A DNA stretch of 64,000 nt from Clostridium intestinale DSM 6191. Its GTDB lineage: Bacteria; Bacillota; Clostridia; Clostridiales; Clostridiaceae. Where the stretch lies: NCBI RefSeq assembly GCF_900130055.1, contig NZ_FQXU01000005.1, positions 495,857 to 559,856 of the forward strand, given 5' to 3'. Made by a program: the position numbers and the translations under genes. Each line of letters begins with the position of its first letter. Positions within the stretch are counted from its first letter, which is position 1. Under the pieces are notes generated by a model, which was not told the DNA's origin, ran no database searches, and saw nothing but the letters and a program-made list of their open reading frames with translations. Shown piece after piece: positions 19,990 to 27,345 of this stretch.

Positions 19990-20333
19990 TTGCGAGTAAG
20001 CCAGTCAATCGCTGCTGACTTACGTCAGGAGAGGAAAGTCCGAGCTCCGTAGAGCAGGGTGCTGGTTAACTGCCAGTGGAGGCGACTCTAAGGAAAGTGC
20101 AACAGAGATATACCGCCCAAGTTTTTGGGTAAGGGTGGAAAGGTGAGGTAAGAGCTCACCAGCATATAGGTGACTATATGGCTATGTAAACCCCACCTGG
20201 AGCAAGACCGAATAGAGAGGCAAATGGGGCTGCTCGTCCCGCCTCTGGGTGTGTCGCTTGAGCCTATTGGGAACAATAGGCCTAGATAGATGATTGACTA
20301 ATACAGAACTCGGCTTATAGACTTATCTCGCAA
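19990..20333 (+). ncRNA. rnpB: RNase P RNA, type A-like
   Basis: Conserved RNase P blocks are readable in order: GAGGAAAGTCCGAGCTCC with CAGGGTGCTGGTTAACTGCC (CR-I region), GGAAAGTGCAACAGAGATA (CR-II/III), GTAAACCCCACC (CR-IV) and, near the end, AGATAGATGATTG and ACAGAACTCGGCTTATAG (CR-V). The ends pair to form P1 (TTGCGAG at 19990-19996 with CTCGCAA at 20327-20333). The presence of the CAGGGTGCTGG-NNN-CTGCC arm and overall order favour type A rather than the Bacillus type B form. It processes tRNA 5' leaders with RnpA. Confidence 0.96.
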
Positions 20334-20366
20334 AAAAACACTAAGTTTTGAACTTAGTGTTTTTTA
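20334..20366 (+). terminator. Terminator after rnpB
   Basis: A long A-rich/T-rich stem centred on ACACTAAGTT and AACTTAGTGT with a T run, directly after the RNase P RNA 3' end. Confidence 0.9.
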
Positions 20367-20368
20367 TT

Positions 20369-20397
20369 TTGCCACCTAAAAGTTTTTATTATATAAT
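20369..20397 (+). promoter_or_regulatory. Sigma-A promoter of the AgrC/AgrA-like operon
   Basis: TTGCCA (20369-20374), 17-bp spacer, TATAAT (20392-20397), starting just after the rnpB terminator and 49 bases before the kinase ATG. Confidence 0.7.
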
Positions 20398-20445
20398 GTA
20401 TTATTAGATGTTTTAAATTAAGAGCTAATAAGTAGGAGTTATATA

Positions 20446-21744
20446 ATGAAGTTTTTGATAAATTCAAGTGTTTTGCTTATTATTAATATTACATATATGA
20501 ACTTATTGCTTAGTAGGAGAAAGAGCGTTAAGTACTCATCAGCCATACTTGCTATAAACATACTTATTATGGTTCTTGGCTCAGTAGTTTCAGATATACT
20601 TCTTATAGATACTGTTTTTTATAAGTATGTTATATTTCTTTTATTGTGTACTTTAATATTTTATATATATCTAGTTTTTGATGAGCCTATTTCAATTAAA
20701 ATATTTACCTGCATAACGGTATGGCTCTTTTCTGTAATTATACTTATAATATCAAGCTGTATTGTTGGATTATTCAAAATAGAGGATATAGATGTATACA
20801 GACATATATCTATGATTTTAAGAACATCAATTCAACTTTCTATAATACCAGTAATATATTTCTCAAGTAAAATATATAAGGAAATGATTAGACTTGTATC
20901 AAGTAGATTTATAGCTATAATCTCTTTGTATAGTATAATAATGTTTCTTTTTTTAGCTAAATTTTATGAACTTAATACAAATAAAGCTATAGTTTCTTAT
21001 GGTGTTTTTAATAGCATAATGTTTGTGGTTGTAATATTATTATCTTATATAATAATATTTATTGCTATCTATTCAGTAAATAAAAATATGGAATTACAAT
21101 ATAAATTTAAGATTATAGATACTCAAATAGAATTACAAAAGCAAAATTATAATGCTTTAAGTGAATCAATAGAGAACTACTACACATTTAAACATGATAT
21201 AAGATATCATATCCTTGCAATAAAATCTTTGATAGAAGCTGAAAATTATTCTGGAGCAAAAGAATACATTAGTAAGTTTGATAACAGCGAAATATTCCCA
21301 AATGTAGGACGAATATGTGAAAACTTTACTATGGATTCATTTCTTAAATATTATCTTGGAATATCAGCAAAGTATGATATTGACTTTAAAATTGATGTAA
21401 ATATACCCCAAAATATAAGTATAGAGGAACTAGATTTATTGATAGTTTTAGGAAATTGTATTGAAAATTCTGTGGAGGCTTGCAAAAAAGTTAATATTAA
21501 AAATAGAAGATATATAGATCTAAAAGTTTATATTAAAGGACTACAGATGGTAATAAAAATACAAAATAGTTTTGATGGACAGGTTTTAGTGGAGAAAAAC
21601 TCCATAAAAACAACTAAAGATGAAGAGGGTCATGGTATAGGTTTATCAAGTGTAAAGAAAGTAACTGAGAAATATAAGGGTTATTTTAATACAAAATATA
21701 ATAATCAAGAATTTCAGGTTAATATTATTATTAATTTGAATTAA
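20446..21744 (+). CDS. AgrC-like GHKL sensor histidine kinase
   Basis: 432 residues. Six or so membrane helices occupy residues 1-210, as in peptide-sensing AgrC/ComD kinases. A coiled segment with the likely phospho-His (FKHDIRYHILAIKSL, about 245-259) is followed by a GHKL ATPase domain with N-box LGNCIENSVEACKKV (~345-359) and G-box GHGIGLSSVKKV (~398-409). It presumably phosphorylates the LytTR regulator encoded 25 bases downstream. No agrB protease gene lies nearby, so its ligand is not evident. The small ORF at 22648 is a candidate. Confidence 0.88.
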   Translation: MKFLINSSVLLIINITYMNLLLSRRKSVKYSSAILAINILIMVLGSVVSDILLIDTVFYKYVIFLLLCTLIFYIYLVFDEPISIKIFTCITVWLFSVIILIISSCIVGLFKIEDIDVYRHISMILRTSIQLSIIPVIYFSSKIYKEMIRLVSSRFIAIISLYSIIMFLFLAKFYELNTNKAIVSYGVFNSIMFVVVILLSYIIIFIAIYSVNKNMELQYKFKIIDTQIELQKQNYNALSESIENYYTFKHDIRYHILAIKSLIEAENYSGAKEYISKFDNSEIFPNVGRICENFTMDSFLKYYLGISAKYDIDFKIDVNIPQNISIEELDLLIVLGNCIENSVEACKKVNIKNRRYIDLKVYIKGLQMVIKIQNSFDGQVLVEKNSIKTTKDEEGHGIGLSSVKKVTEKYKGYFNTKYNNQEFQVNIIINLN

Positions 21745-21769
21745 TTAATAAATCAAGATGGTGATATAA

Positions 21770-22483
21770 ATGATAAATATAGCAGTCTGTGATGATATTA
21801 AGGAAGAACTGGAGCTAATATCTTCTTATGTATCAAAAATTATTAACAATATAAATATAGAGTTTAAAATTAGTACTTTTAATGACGGGGAAGAGTTTAT
21901 TGAGCATGTTAGTTCCTCTAAAGAAAGCTATGACATTGTTTTTTTAGATATTTATATGAAATTTTCTAATGGAATAAACACTGCAAAAAAAATTAGGGAG
22001 TTTGACAAGGAGTGTAAAATAATATTTATAACTTCTTCAAAGGAGCATGCAATAGAAAGTTATGAAGTGAGAGCACTATATTATATTTTAAAGCCTATTG
22101 AGGAAGATAAATTAAAAGATGCTATATTTATAGCTATAGAGGATTTAAATTTAAATGATAAAAATATTGTTATAAAAAATAAAAAAGGAAGCTATAAAAT
22201 TATTTATAAAGATATTCTGTATGCAGAAAGCAGTGCTAGAGTAGTTATGATACATTTGGTGTCAGGACAAACTATTAGCTTTTATTCTAAACTTAAGGAT
22301 TTTATTGAACTTATTCAGGATGATAGATTTATTAGATGTCATAAAAGTTTTGTTGTAAATATGCATCATGTCATAAAAATAGAAGGCAATTATATTTTTA
22401 TGAGTGGAAATCTCAAAATACCAATAAGCAGCGTAAATTCAGGAACAGTAAAAGAAAAATACTTTAATTACTTATTAAACTAA
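21770..22483 (+). CDS. LytTR-family response regulator (AgrA/VirR type)
   Basis: 237 residues. Receiver domain with acidic pocket CDD near residue 7, phospho-Asp in IVFLDIYMKFSNGI (~60) and conserved Lys in YYILKPIEE (~109). C-terminal LytTR DNA-binding domain from about 135 with IKNKKGSYKIIYKDILYAES and FIRCHKSFVVNM. LytTR proteins bind two 9-bp direct repeats spaced ~12 bp; such a pair occurs 55 bases downstream of this gene. A terminator follows the stop. Confidence 0.92.
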   Translation: MINIAVCDDIKEELELISSYVSKIINNINIEFKISTFNDGEEFIEHVSSSKESYDIVFLDIYMKFSNGINTAKKIREFDKECKIIFITSSKEHAIESYEVRALYYILKPIEEDKLKDAIFIAIEDLNLNDKNIVIKNKKGSYKIIYKDILYAESSARVVMIHLVSGQTISFYSKLKDFIELIQDDRFIRCHKSFVVNMHHVIKIEGNYIFMSGNLKIPISSVNSGTVKEKYFNYLLN

Positions 22484-22495
22484 ATAATATATTTG

Positions 22496-22528
22496 AAATA
22501 CATGTGAAAGGTTGCATGTATTTTTTTT
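22496..22528 (+). terminator. Terminator after the LytTR regulator
   Basis: A 9-bp stem (22496-22504 with 22515-22523) followed by a run of eight T. Confidence 0.85.
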
Positions 22529-22538
22529 ATTAATTTTT

Positions 22539-22591
22539 ACATTTTAAGACGCAGTTTTTACATTAAATGAGTTTAAATTACAAAATATGAT
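22539..22591 (+). promoter_or_regulatory. LytTR-type tandem site and promoter
   Basis: Two imperfect 9-bp direct repeats, ACATTTTAA (22539-22547) and ACATTAAAT (22560-22568), are separated by exactly 12 bases. Upstream bases also agree (TTTTTACATT twice, 21 bp apart). A -10 TATGAT lies at 22586-22591, so the second repeat coincides with the -35 position (22563-22568) at 17 bp spacing. This geometry is that of AgrA/ComE-class targets. It stands before the small ORF at 22648. Confidence 0.6.
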
Positions 22592-22647
22592 ATTTTATAG
22601 AAAAGGGACTAAAAGTTATAAAAAAAGATAAGTGAGGAGTGAAAATT

Positions 22648-22764
22648 ATGGTTAATAAAATAATTTGCTGTATGTCTGTAAATAAGGTTACTTTAATATA
22701 TAAATTATTTAAGGTAGGCTTTAAGTTTCATAATGGTAAAGGAGAAGCTTTTATAGAAATATGA
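22648..22764 (+). CDS. Small peptide ORF under LytTR-type promoter (38 aa)
   Basis: ATG 22648 is preceded by GTGAGGAG at good spacing. The product has 38 residues: adjacent cysteines at 7-8 (IICCMSV), a basic middle (KVTLIYKLFKVGFKFHNGKG) and an acidic end (EAFIEI). It has no double-Gly leader and no AgrD-like Cys-x-aromatic core followed by an acidic tail in the usual spacing, and no processing or export gene lies beside it. It could be an inducing peptide, a bacteriocin-like product or a leader. It lies right after a peptide-sensing type two-component system, which is the main argument that it is real. Confidence 0.5.
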   Translation: MVNKIICCMSVNKVTLIYKLFKVGFKFHNGKGEAFIEI

Positions 22765-22856
22765 TTATTAAAGATATACTAAAATTTAATCTAGTAATAT
22801 TTCTATAAATATTAAGGGCACAGCCCTTGAAATTTATAAAATGGAGGTTAATTTCT

Positions 22857-23654
22857 ATGGGAGAAGTAATTGTAATAACATCGGGTAAAGGTGGGGTTGG
22901 AAAAACTACTACTACAGCTAATATAGGTACGGCATTAGCTGCCTTGGGGAAAAGCGTTGTACTAGTAGATGGAGATACTGGACTTAGAAATTTGGATATA
23001 CTTTTAGGTCTTGAAAATAGAGTTGTTTACAACTTGGTGGATGTCTTAGATGAAAGATGTAGCTTAAGACAAGCTCTAATAAAAGATAAAAGAAGCGATA
23101 GGTTATACTTACTTCCAACGGCTCAAACTAATAATAAAAATGACATAGATCCTTTAAAGATGTTAGAGCTAGTTAATCAGCTTAAACTTTCTTTTGACTA
23201 TGTGTTAATAGATTGTCCTGCAGGCATTGAGCAAGGATTTGAAAATTCAGTTATAGGTGCTGATAGGGCACTTGTTGTAGTAAACCCAGAACTTACATCA
23301 ATAAGAGATGCGGATAGAGTTATAGGAATGATTGAAGAGCGAAACATTAGAGACATAAAGCTTATAATAAATAGAATTGACTATGAAATGACTAAAAATG
23401 GGGATATGCTAGATGTTGAAGATATAGTTAATAGTTTAAATATAGAATTAATAGGTATTATCATTGATGATAGAGCAATAACAATTGCCACTAATAGAGG
23501 AGAGCCAATTACACTAAATAAAAATTCTAAACTTAGAATGTCTTTTATGAGGATTGCTATGAGAATAACTGGTAAGAAGTTGCCATTTAAATATGATGAT
23601 AAAAGTGATAAATCTTTTAGTTCAACTTTTAGAAAGTTATTTGCTTCAAAATAA
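22857..23654 (+). CDS. minD: Septum site-determining protein MinD
   Basis: 265 residues from ATG 22857 with GGAGG upstream; an upstream TTG in frame is rejected. Deviant Walker A KGGVGKTTTTAN near residue 11, VLVDGDTGLRNLDILLGLE near 35, and DYVLIDCPAGIEQG near 115. The C-terminal amphipathic membrane-targeting helix is visible (FSSTFRKLFASK). MinD is the membrane ATPase that positions the division inhibitor. It is followed by minE but is not preceded by minC in this window. A 15-base perfect dyad AAGGGC-ACA-GCCCTT lies just upstream (22813-22827). Confidence 0.95.
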   Translation: MGEVIVITSGKGGVGKTTTTANIGTALAALGKSVVLVDGDTGLRNLDILLGLENRVVYNLVDVLDERCSLRQALIKDKRSDRLYLLPTAQTNNKNDIDPLKMLELVNQLKLSFDYVLIDCPAGIEQGFENSVIGADRALVVVNPELTSIRDADRVIGMIEERNIRDIKLIINRIDYEMTKNGDMLDVEDIVNSLNIELIGIIIDDRAITIATNRGEPITLNKNSKLRMSFMRIAMRITGKKLPFKYDDKSDKSFSSTFRKLFASK

Positions 23655-23667
23655 TAGAGGATAAGTG

Positions 23668-23925
23668 ATGAAAAATTTTTATAATAAAACATCCTCGAAA
23701 GAAGTGGCAAGCAAAAGATTGAAACTTATATTAATTAATGACAGGGATAGTTTAAGTTTAGAGTTATTAGAGAAAATAAAAAGTGAAGTAATAATGATAA
23801 TTGCCAAGTATGTTGAAATACATAATACAGAGGTGGAATTAAAAATAATAAAAAATAGTTCACCTGGAGTTGATTCATCAATACTAGTAGCCAATATACC
23901 TATTAAGGTTAATAGATATAGATAA
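23668..23925 (+). CDS. minE: Cell division topological specificity factor MinE
   Basis: 85 residues from ATG 23668 (AGAGG upstream; a GTG at 23665 is also possible). The MinE pattern is clear: an N-terminal region, then ASKRLKLILINDRDSLS, the anti-MinCD helix/strand, and a conserved dimerising beta section (VEIHNTEVELKI). MinE stimulates MinD ATPase and drives Min oscillation. It is co-transcribed with minD, 13 bases apart. Confidence 0.93.
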   Translation: MKNFYNKTSSKEVASKRLKLILINDRDSLSLELLEKIKSEVIMIIAKYVEIHNTEVELKIIKNSSPGVDSSILVANIPIKVNRYR

Positions 23926-23940
23926 AAGTTCATAAATTTA

Positions 23941-23970
23941 AAGGTGGATTAGAGTATCCACCTTATTTTG
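23941..23970. terminator. Bidirectional terminator between minE and the convergent small gene
   Basis: Perfect 9-bp stem (AAGGTGGAT 23941-23949 with ATCCACCTT 23956-23964), A-rich on one side and T-rich on the other. Confidence 0.75.
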
Positions 23971-23974
23971 ATAT

Positions 23975-24199
23975 TTAAAGTACAACGCTAACAGCGCCAT
24001 CTTTTTCTTCTAGCTTTCTATTACTTTTAATAACAACTTTATCACGGTATTGATAAGTATCTAATATTAAACCGTTTGGGTACTTAAATAAGTTTCTAGT
24101 GTATTCATTAGTTTGTGTAACTTCTGTTTTAACTTGATCAAAATCAACTTCGAATGGTGTAAGAACTTCTATAACGTTAGTAAATGTATATTCAAACAT
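23975..24199 (-). CDS. Conserved small protein, unknown function (74 aa)
   Basis: Starts best at ATG 24199, with AGGGGGTG upstream on the minus strand (a GTG at 24208 lies inside that site). 74 residues, acidic and beta-rich in appearance (FEYTFTNVIEVLTPFEVDF, then NGLILDTYQYRDKVVIKS). No membrane segment or known motif. It is convergent with minE and divergent from the P-loop kinase gene. Confidence 0.6.
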   Translation of the reverse strand: MFEYTFTNVIEVLTPFEVDFDQVKTEVTQTNEYTRNLFKYPNGLILDTYQYRDKVVIKSNRKLEEKDGAVSVVL

Positions 24200-24333
24200 A
24201 ATTGTCACCCCCTTTAAAAATTAATTCTACATGTAGGATGAAAATCCTTTAATAATAGATTAAAAATTGAATGAGGAATTTTAAACTAAATTTGTGTATA
24301 ATATATTTATCAAATTTTATAAGGAGTCATAAA

Positions 24334-24876
24334 ATGGATAAGATAATATGTATAGTAGGTGAAAGTGGAAGCGGAAAGTCTACTATTGCAGAAAGATTAG
24401 AAAAAGAAGGATATAATTATATACAAAGTTATACAACAAGGAAAAAAAGATATGATGGAGAAAAAGGACATATATTTGTAGATGCTGCTACATACCATGA
24501 GTTTGCAAGTAGAGAAGATGAAGTAATAGCTTATACATATTTTAATTCAAATCATTACTGGGCTACTAGAGAGCAATATAGAAATAAAGGTGTATCCGTT
24601 TATGTAATTGATCCAATTGGAGTAGATAAAATAAAAACAGAGATAAAAGATGCTAAGATAATAGTACTATATATAAAGACAGATAAAGATATTAGAATTG
24701 ACAGAATGTGTTTGAGAAAACATAATAGGCTTAATGTTGTGGATGAGGATATTTTGCAAAGAGTAGAGCATGATAGTAAAGCATTTAATATTATAAAATG
24801 TGATTATGTTATTGATGGTAACAGAAGTAAGGAAAGTATATTTAGAGATGTTGTTAAAATAATAAATTATAAATAA
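24334..24876 (+). CDS. Guanylate-kinase-like P-loop protein
   Basis: 180 residues from ATG 24334, with AAGGAG at 24321-24326. P-loop GESGSGKST at residue ~8, then SYTTRKKRYDGEKGHIFV, which resembles the GMP-binding region of guanylate kinases (SxTTRxxRxGExxGxxYxFV), and a downstream LID/Walker region with RIDRMCLRKHNR. It is shorter than Gmk (about 200 residues). Possible substrates are nucleotides; a kinase related to Gmk is the best reading. It stands alone with no operon partners. Confidence 0.75.
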   Translation: MDKIICIVGESGSGKSTIAERLEKEGYNYIQSYTTRKKRYDGEKGHIFVDAATYHEFASREDEVIAYTYFNSNHYWATREQYRNKGVSVYVIDPIGVDKIKTEIKDAKIIVLYIKTDKDIRIDRMCLRKHNRLNVVDEDILQRVEHDSKAFNIIKCDYVIDGNRSKESIFRDVVKIINYK

Positions 24877-24961
24877 CTATTTTGGAAAACATTAAAAACC
24901 TAACCTTCTAATAATACATATAATAATTGAGAATACTATAGAATAATTAGGAGGTGCAAAA

Positions 24962-25423
24962 TTGCAAATAAATGAATATATATTAAATATAAAAGAATTA
25001 ACAAAGGATTTTATAAAAGAAAACTTAGGAGAATTAATTGATTTTGATGTAATGAGCCTTCCAGAAGAAAGAGGGATTTTCTTTATATATAAAAAAGACA
25101 GTAATGAGCTAGAATATATAGGAAGCGCAGATGAAGCTAACTCTAATATTAAAGATACATTATCGGAATATTTAAATCCAGAGTTTACTCAATTAGAATT
25201 TCGTAATAAAGTTATGCACAGTATTTATAACTCTATTAATTGGGTGGAAAATGAAATAGGGGAAGAAGTAAAAAATGTAGAACAAATAAACAAAACCATA
25301 GAATATATTAAAGGGAATTATAAGATAAGAGTAATAGTATTTCCTTCAGATACAGAGCTTAAAGATATAAAACTTATAAAAAAGGCTTGTATATCTTTAG
25401 AAAATCCAAATTTAAATGATTAA
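24962..25423 (+). CDS. Hypothetical protein with faint GIY-YIG-like region
   Basis: 153 residues from TTG 24962 behind a strong AGGAGGTG. Residues ~38-60 read GIFFIYKKD...LEYIGSA, reminiscent of the GIY...YIG pair of GIY-YIG nucleases, but the conserved Arg and Glu that would follow are not evident. It may therefore be an inactive relative or an unrelated fold. No other motif is recognised. A strong terminator follows directly. Confidence 0.5.
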   Translation: MQINEYILNIKELTKDFIKENLGELIDFDVMSLPEERGIFFIYKKDSNELEYIGSADEANSNIKDTLSEYLNPEFTQLEFRNKVMHSIYNSINWVENEIGEEVKNVEQINKTIEYIKGNYKIRVIVFPSDTELKDIKLIKKACISLENPNLND

Positions 25424-25458
25424 AAATGGTAGTTCGCGAATGAACTACCATTTAATTT
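25424..25458. terminator. Bidirectional terminator
   Basis: Perfect 12-bp stem (25424-25435 with 25442-25453), A-rich before and T-rich after, between two convergent genes. Confidence 0.88.
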
Positions 25459-25823
25459 TAAAGTATAGATCCTAATAAGAACCAAGGAAGTGGATTAAAT
25501 CCTTGATTAGGGTATGGATGGTAGGGGTAGCCGTAGCCATATCCATGATTCCAATATGGATTCATAGGATATGGATTCATAGGATACGGAGGTCTAGGGT
25601 TAGACTTTGATTTTTTCTTTTTTCTCATATCTTGGGAATCCACAAGTTCTGATCCAATAGGCATATAATAAGGATTAAGTACAAAAGGTATTTGGTGAAT
25701 ATCGGTATTAAAAGGGGTATATTCGCTATCTTCGTAGTCGTCATCATAAGATAAAGATCTGAAATAGTTACTGTAATCATCCAGACTCTCAGTTCTTATT
25801 TCTTCATCGATATTAACGTACAT
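25458..25823 (-). CDS. Pro/Tyr/Gly-rich protein, possibly spore-coat associated
   Basis: 121 residues; GGAGG lies before the ATG on the minus strand. The N-terminal half is acidic and Ser/Tyr/Asp-rich; the C-terminal half is a low-complexity run of Pro, Tyr, Asn, Met and Gly with repeats of YPMNP and GYGYGYPY-type units. Such composition is common in small spore coat and exosporium proteins, but there is no recognised family motif and spore function is inference. No signal peptide. Confidence 0.6.
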   Translation of the reverse strand: MYVNIDEEIRTESLDDYSNYFRSLSYDDDYEDSEYTPFNTDIHQIPFVLNPYYMPIGSELVDSQDMRKKKKSKSNPRPPYPMNPYPMNPYWNHGYGYGYPYHPYPNQGFNPLPWFLLGSIL

Positions 25824-26030
25824 TTACATCCTCCAAAAAACATTCTTATATGTATAGTGTATAGATTTAGTGATTAAAATGTGAATTAATTATATAGAGA
25901 ATTTAAAAAAAACTATATAAATCTATATTTGGAAGTTTAAAATGATAATAATTATCTGTTGAAACTATTTATTATTTGATAGTTATAGTGTATAATGAAA
26001 TAAAATATTTTATAAAAAGGATGGTTGTAC

Positions 26031-26183
26031 ATGGAGAATACACAAAACAAAAAACAATGTCGCTGTGGAGGCAATAAATCAGTTGAATTAGTAAAGGATC
26101 CAAATGCAACATGCTCATGTGGCAAAAGAAAGTTAAGTGAAAAGAAAGAAGAGGGCTGTGGCTGCGGTTGCGGGTGTAGTTAG
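26031..26183 (+). CDS. Small cysteine-rich protein (50 aa), metallothionein-like
   Basis: ATG 26031 preceded by AAAAGG at 26015-26020. The 50-residue product has eight cysteines in three clusters: CRC near residue 10, CSC near 28 and a C-terminal CGCGCGC run (43-49). Charged spacers rich in Lys and Glu separate them. This resembles metallothionein-like or SWIM/zinc-binding small proteins, but no precise family is recognised. TATAAT occurs at 25991-25996 without a clear -35. A strong terminator follows within ten bases, which supports expression as a single unit. Confidence 0.65.
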   Translation: MENTQNKKQCRCGGNKSVELVKDPNATCSCGKRKLSEKKEEGCGCGCGCS

Positions 26184-26191
26184 TTAAATTT

Positions 26192-26229
26192 AGCTGTTTA
26201 GGAGGTTTTACTTCCTAAACAGCTTTTTT
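26192..26229. terminator. Bidirectional terminator
   Basis: 12-bp stem (26192-26203 with 26213-26224) followed by T5; it lies between the Cys-rich ORF and the convergent racemase-like gene whose stop is at its end. Confidence 0.88.
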
Positions 26230-27265
26230 ATAGATATATTCTTTTAATTGAACTATCAGCAATAATAGGAGAAAGTTTAACCGTTATTATATCTCCAACT
26301 TTTAGATTTGTAGCATCTATTAAGGTATTATCCATGTTTGGCTGACTAATTATATCTATAGGTATATCTTTAAAATATAGTTCCTTTAGAGGTACAAAAA
26401 ATCTATAGATTATTCTTAGTAGATTTATTAAAGATAAACCATGTCTATTTACAGAACAATAAAAATTATGAATTTTACCGATGGGTAAGACACCGATAAG
26501 CATATCTTTCGGGGCTTTATATTTATCTCCATAACCAACAGTATTACCTTTTGAAACCTTAAAAGATTTTAGTATTTTACTTTTAAAAGAATAAGTTTGT
26601 TTAAATCCTTTATCTAATCCGCTATATCCATAGAGTAAGTTCCCGATTCTAATAAAATTAGTAAAATCACATGCCTCATATAAAACATCATTTAAAAAGC
26701 CATTAGAATTTAAACAATGTATATTAGGAATAATTCCAATATAGGGAGTTACACATCTTTTAAAATTCTCAATCTGCTTTAAAGAATAATTAGTGTTTTT
26801 AGTATTATGAAGGTGAGTATAGATACCCTCAATGATAACATTTTTATAATTACTTTTTATATAGTCTATAAACTTAGGAAGTTTATCTATTTCAATTCCA
26901 AATCTATTCATACCAGTGTTAACATAAATATGAACTCTATATTGTTTTTCCATATTTAGATAAGATAAATCTTCTTCATCATCTATAGTTAAAATAATAT
27001 TACTATTTATATCGTTATAATCGTGAAATACGCATAAAGGAGTTAAAACTAAAATATCTTTTTCTATAGTTAGACTTTGAGCTTCTTCTAAAGTTGAAAC
27101 AGCAAAACTATCAACTAAAGGACTTAAGATGGAAGATATTTCGTTTATACCTAATCCATATGCATTGGATTTAATTACTGCCATAAGTTTTTTTGAAGAT
27201 TTCTTTTTTATAAGGTCTACATTGTGAATTATTTTATCTTTATAAACCTCACACCATACATTCAT
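26228..27265 (-). CDS. Alanine racemase-family PLP protein
   Basis: 345 residues from ATG 27265, which has AGGTG at the best distance (GTG 27274 and ATG 27271 lie on or next to that site). The PLP lysine motif AVIKSNAYGLG (~residue 30) and the C-terminal VGYGDKY segment (the position of the catalytic Tyr in Alr) are present, as is MDN corresponding to cMDq. The usual IGYADGY substrate-gate motif is replaced by GKIHNFY. It probably supplies or racemises an amino acid for the adjacent FemX-like ligase; the exact substrate is not known. It is the last gene of the leftward RR-HK-propeller-FemX cassette. Confidence 0.75.
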   Translation of the reverse strand: MNVWCEVYKDKIIHNVDLIKKKSSKKLMAVIKSNAYGLGINEISSILSPLVDSFAVSTLEEAQSLTIEKDILVLTPLCVFHDYNDINSNIILTIDDEEDLSYLNMEKQYRVHIYVNTGMNRFGIEIDKLPKFIDYIKSNYKNVIIEGIYTHLHNTKNTNYSLKQIENFKRCVTPYIGIIPNIHCLNSNGFLNDVLYEACDFTNFIRIGNLLYGYSGLDKGFKQTYSFKSKILKSFKVSKGNTVGYGDKYKAPKDMLIGVLPIGKIHNFYCSVNRHGLSLINLLRIIYRFFVPLKELYFKDIPIDIISQPNMDNTLIDATNLKVGDIITVKLSPIIADSSIKRIYL

Positions 27266-27317
27266 ATTCATCACCTAATTTAAATATAGCCATAATTTGT
27301 TTCGTCTAATACAGTAG

Positions 27318-27335
27318 TTGTATCTAAGTTGTAAA
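27318..27335 (-). repeat. 18-nt repeat, copy 1 (after the FemX-like gene)
   Basis: TTGTATCTAAGTTGTAAA on the plus strand, identical to 28706-28723. On the transcribed strand it lies 10 bases beyond the FemX stop codon. See findings. Confidence 0.85.
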
Positions 27336-27345
27336 AAGTAATAGA

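Noticed and set aside
22648..22764. Classical AgrD pre-peptide
   Set aside because: It lacks the Cys-plus-four-residue thiolactone core followed by a conserved acidic tail with Pro, and no AgrB is nearby; reported only as an unknown peptide.
22827..22856. Upstream TTG start of minD
   Set aside because: The strong GGAGG at 22842-22846 lies downstream of it and serves ATG 22857, which gives the usual MinD N-terminus.
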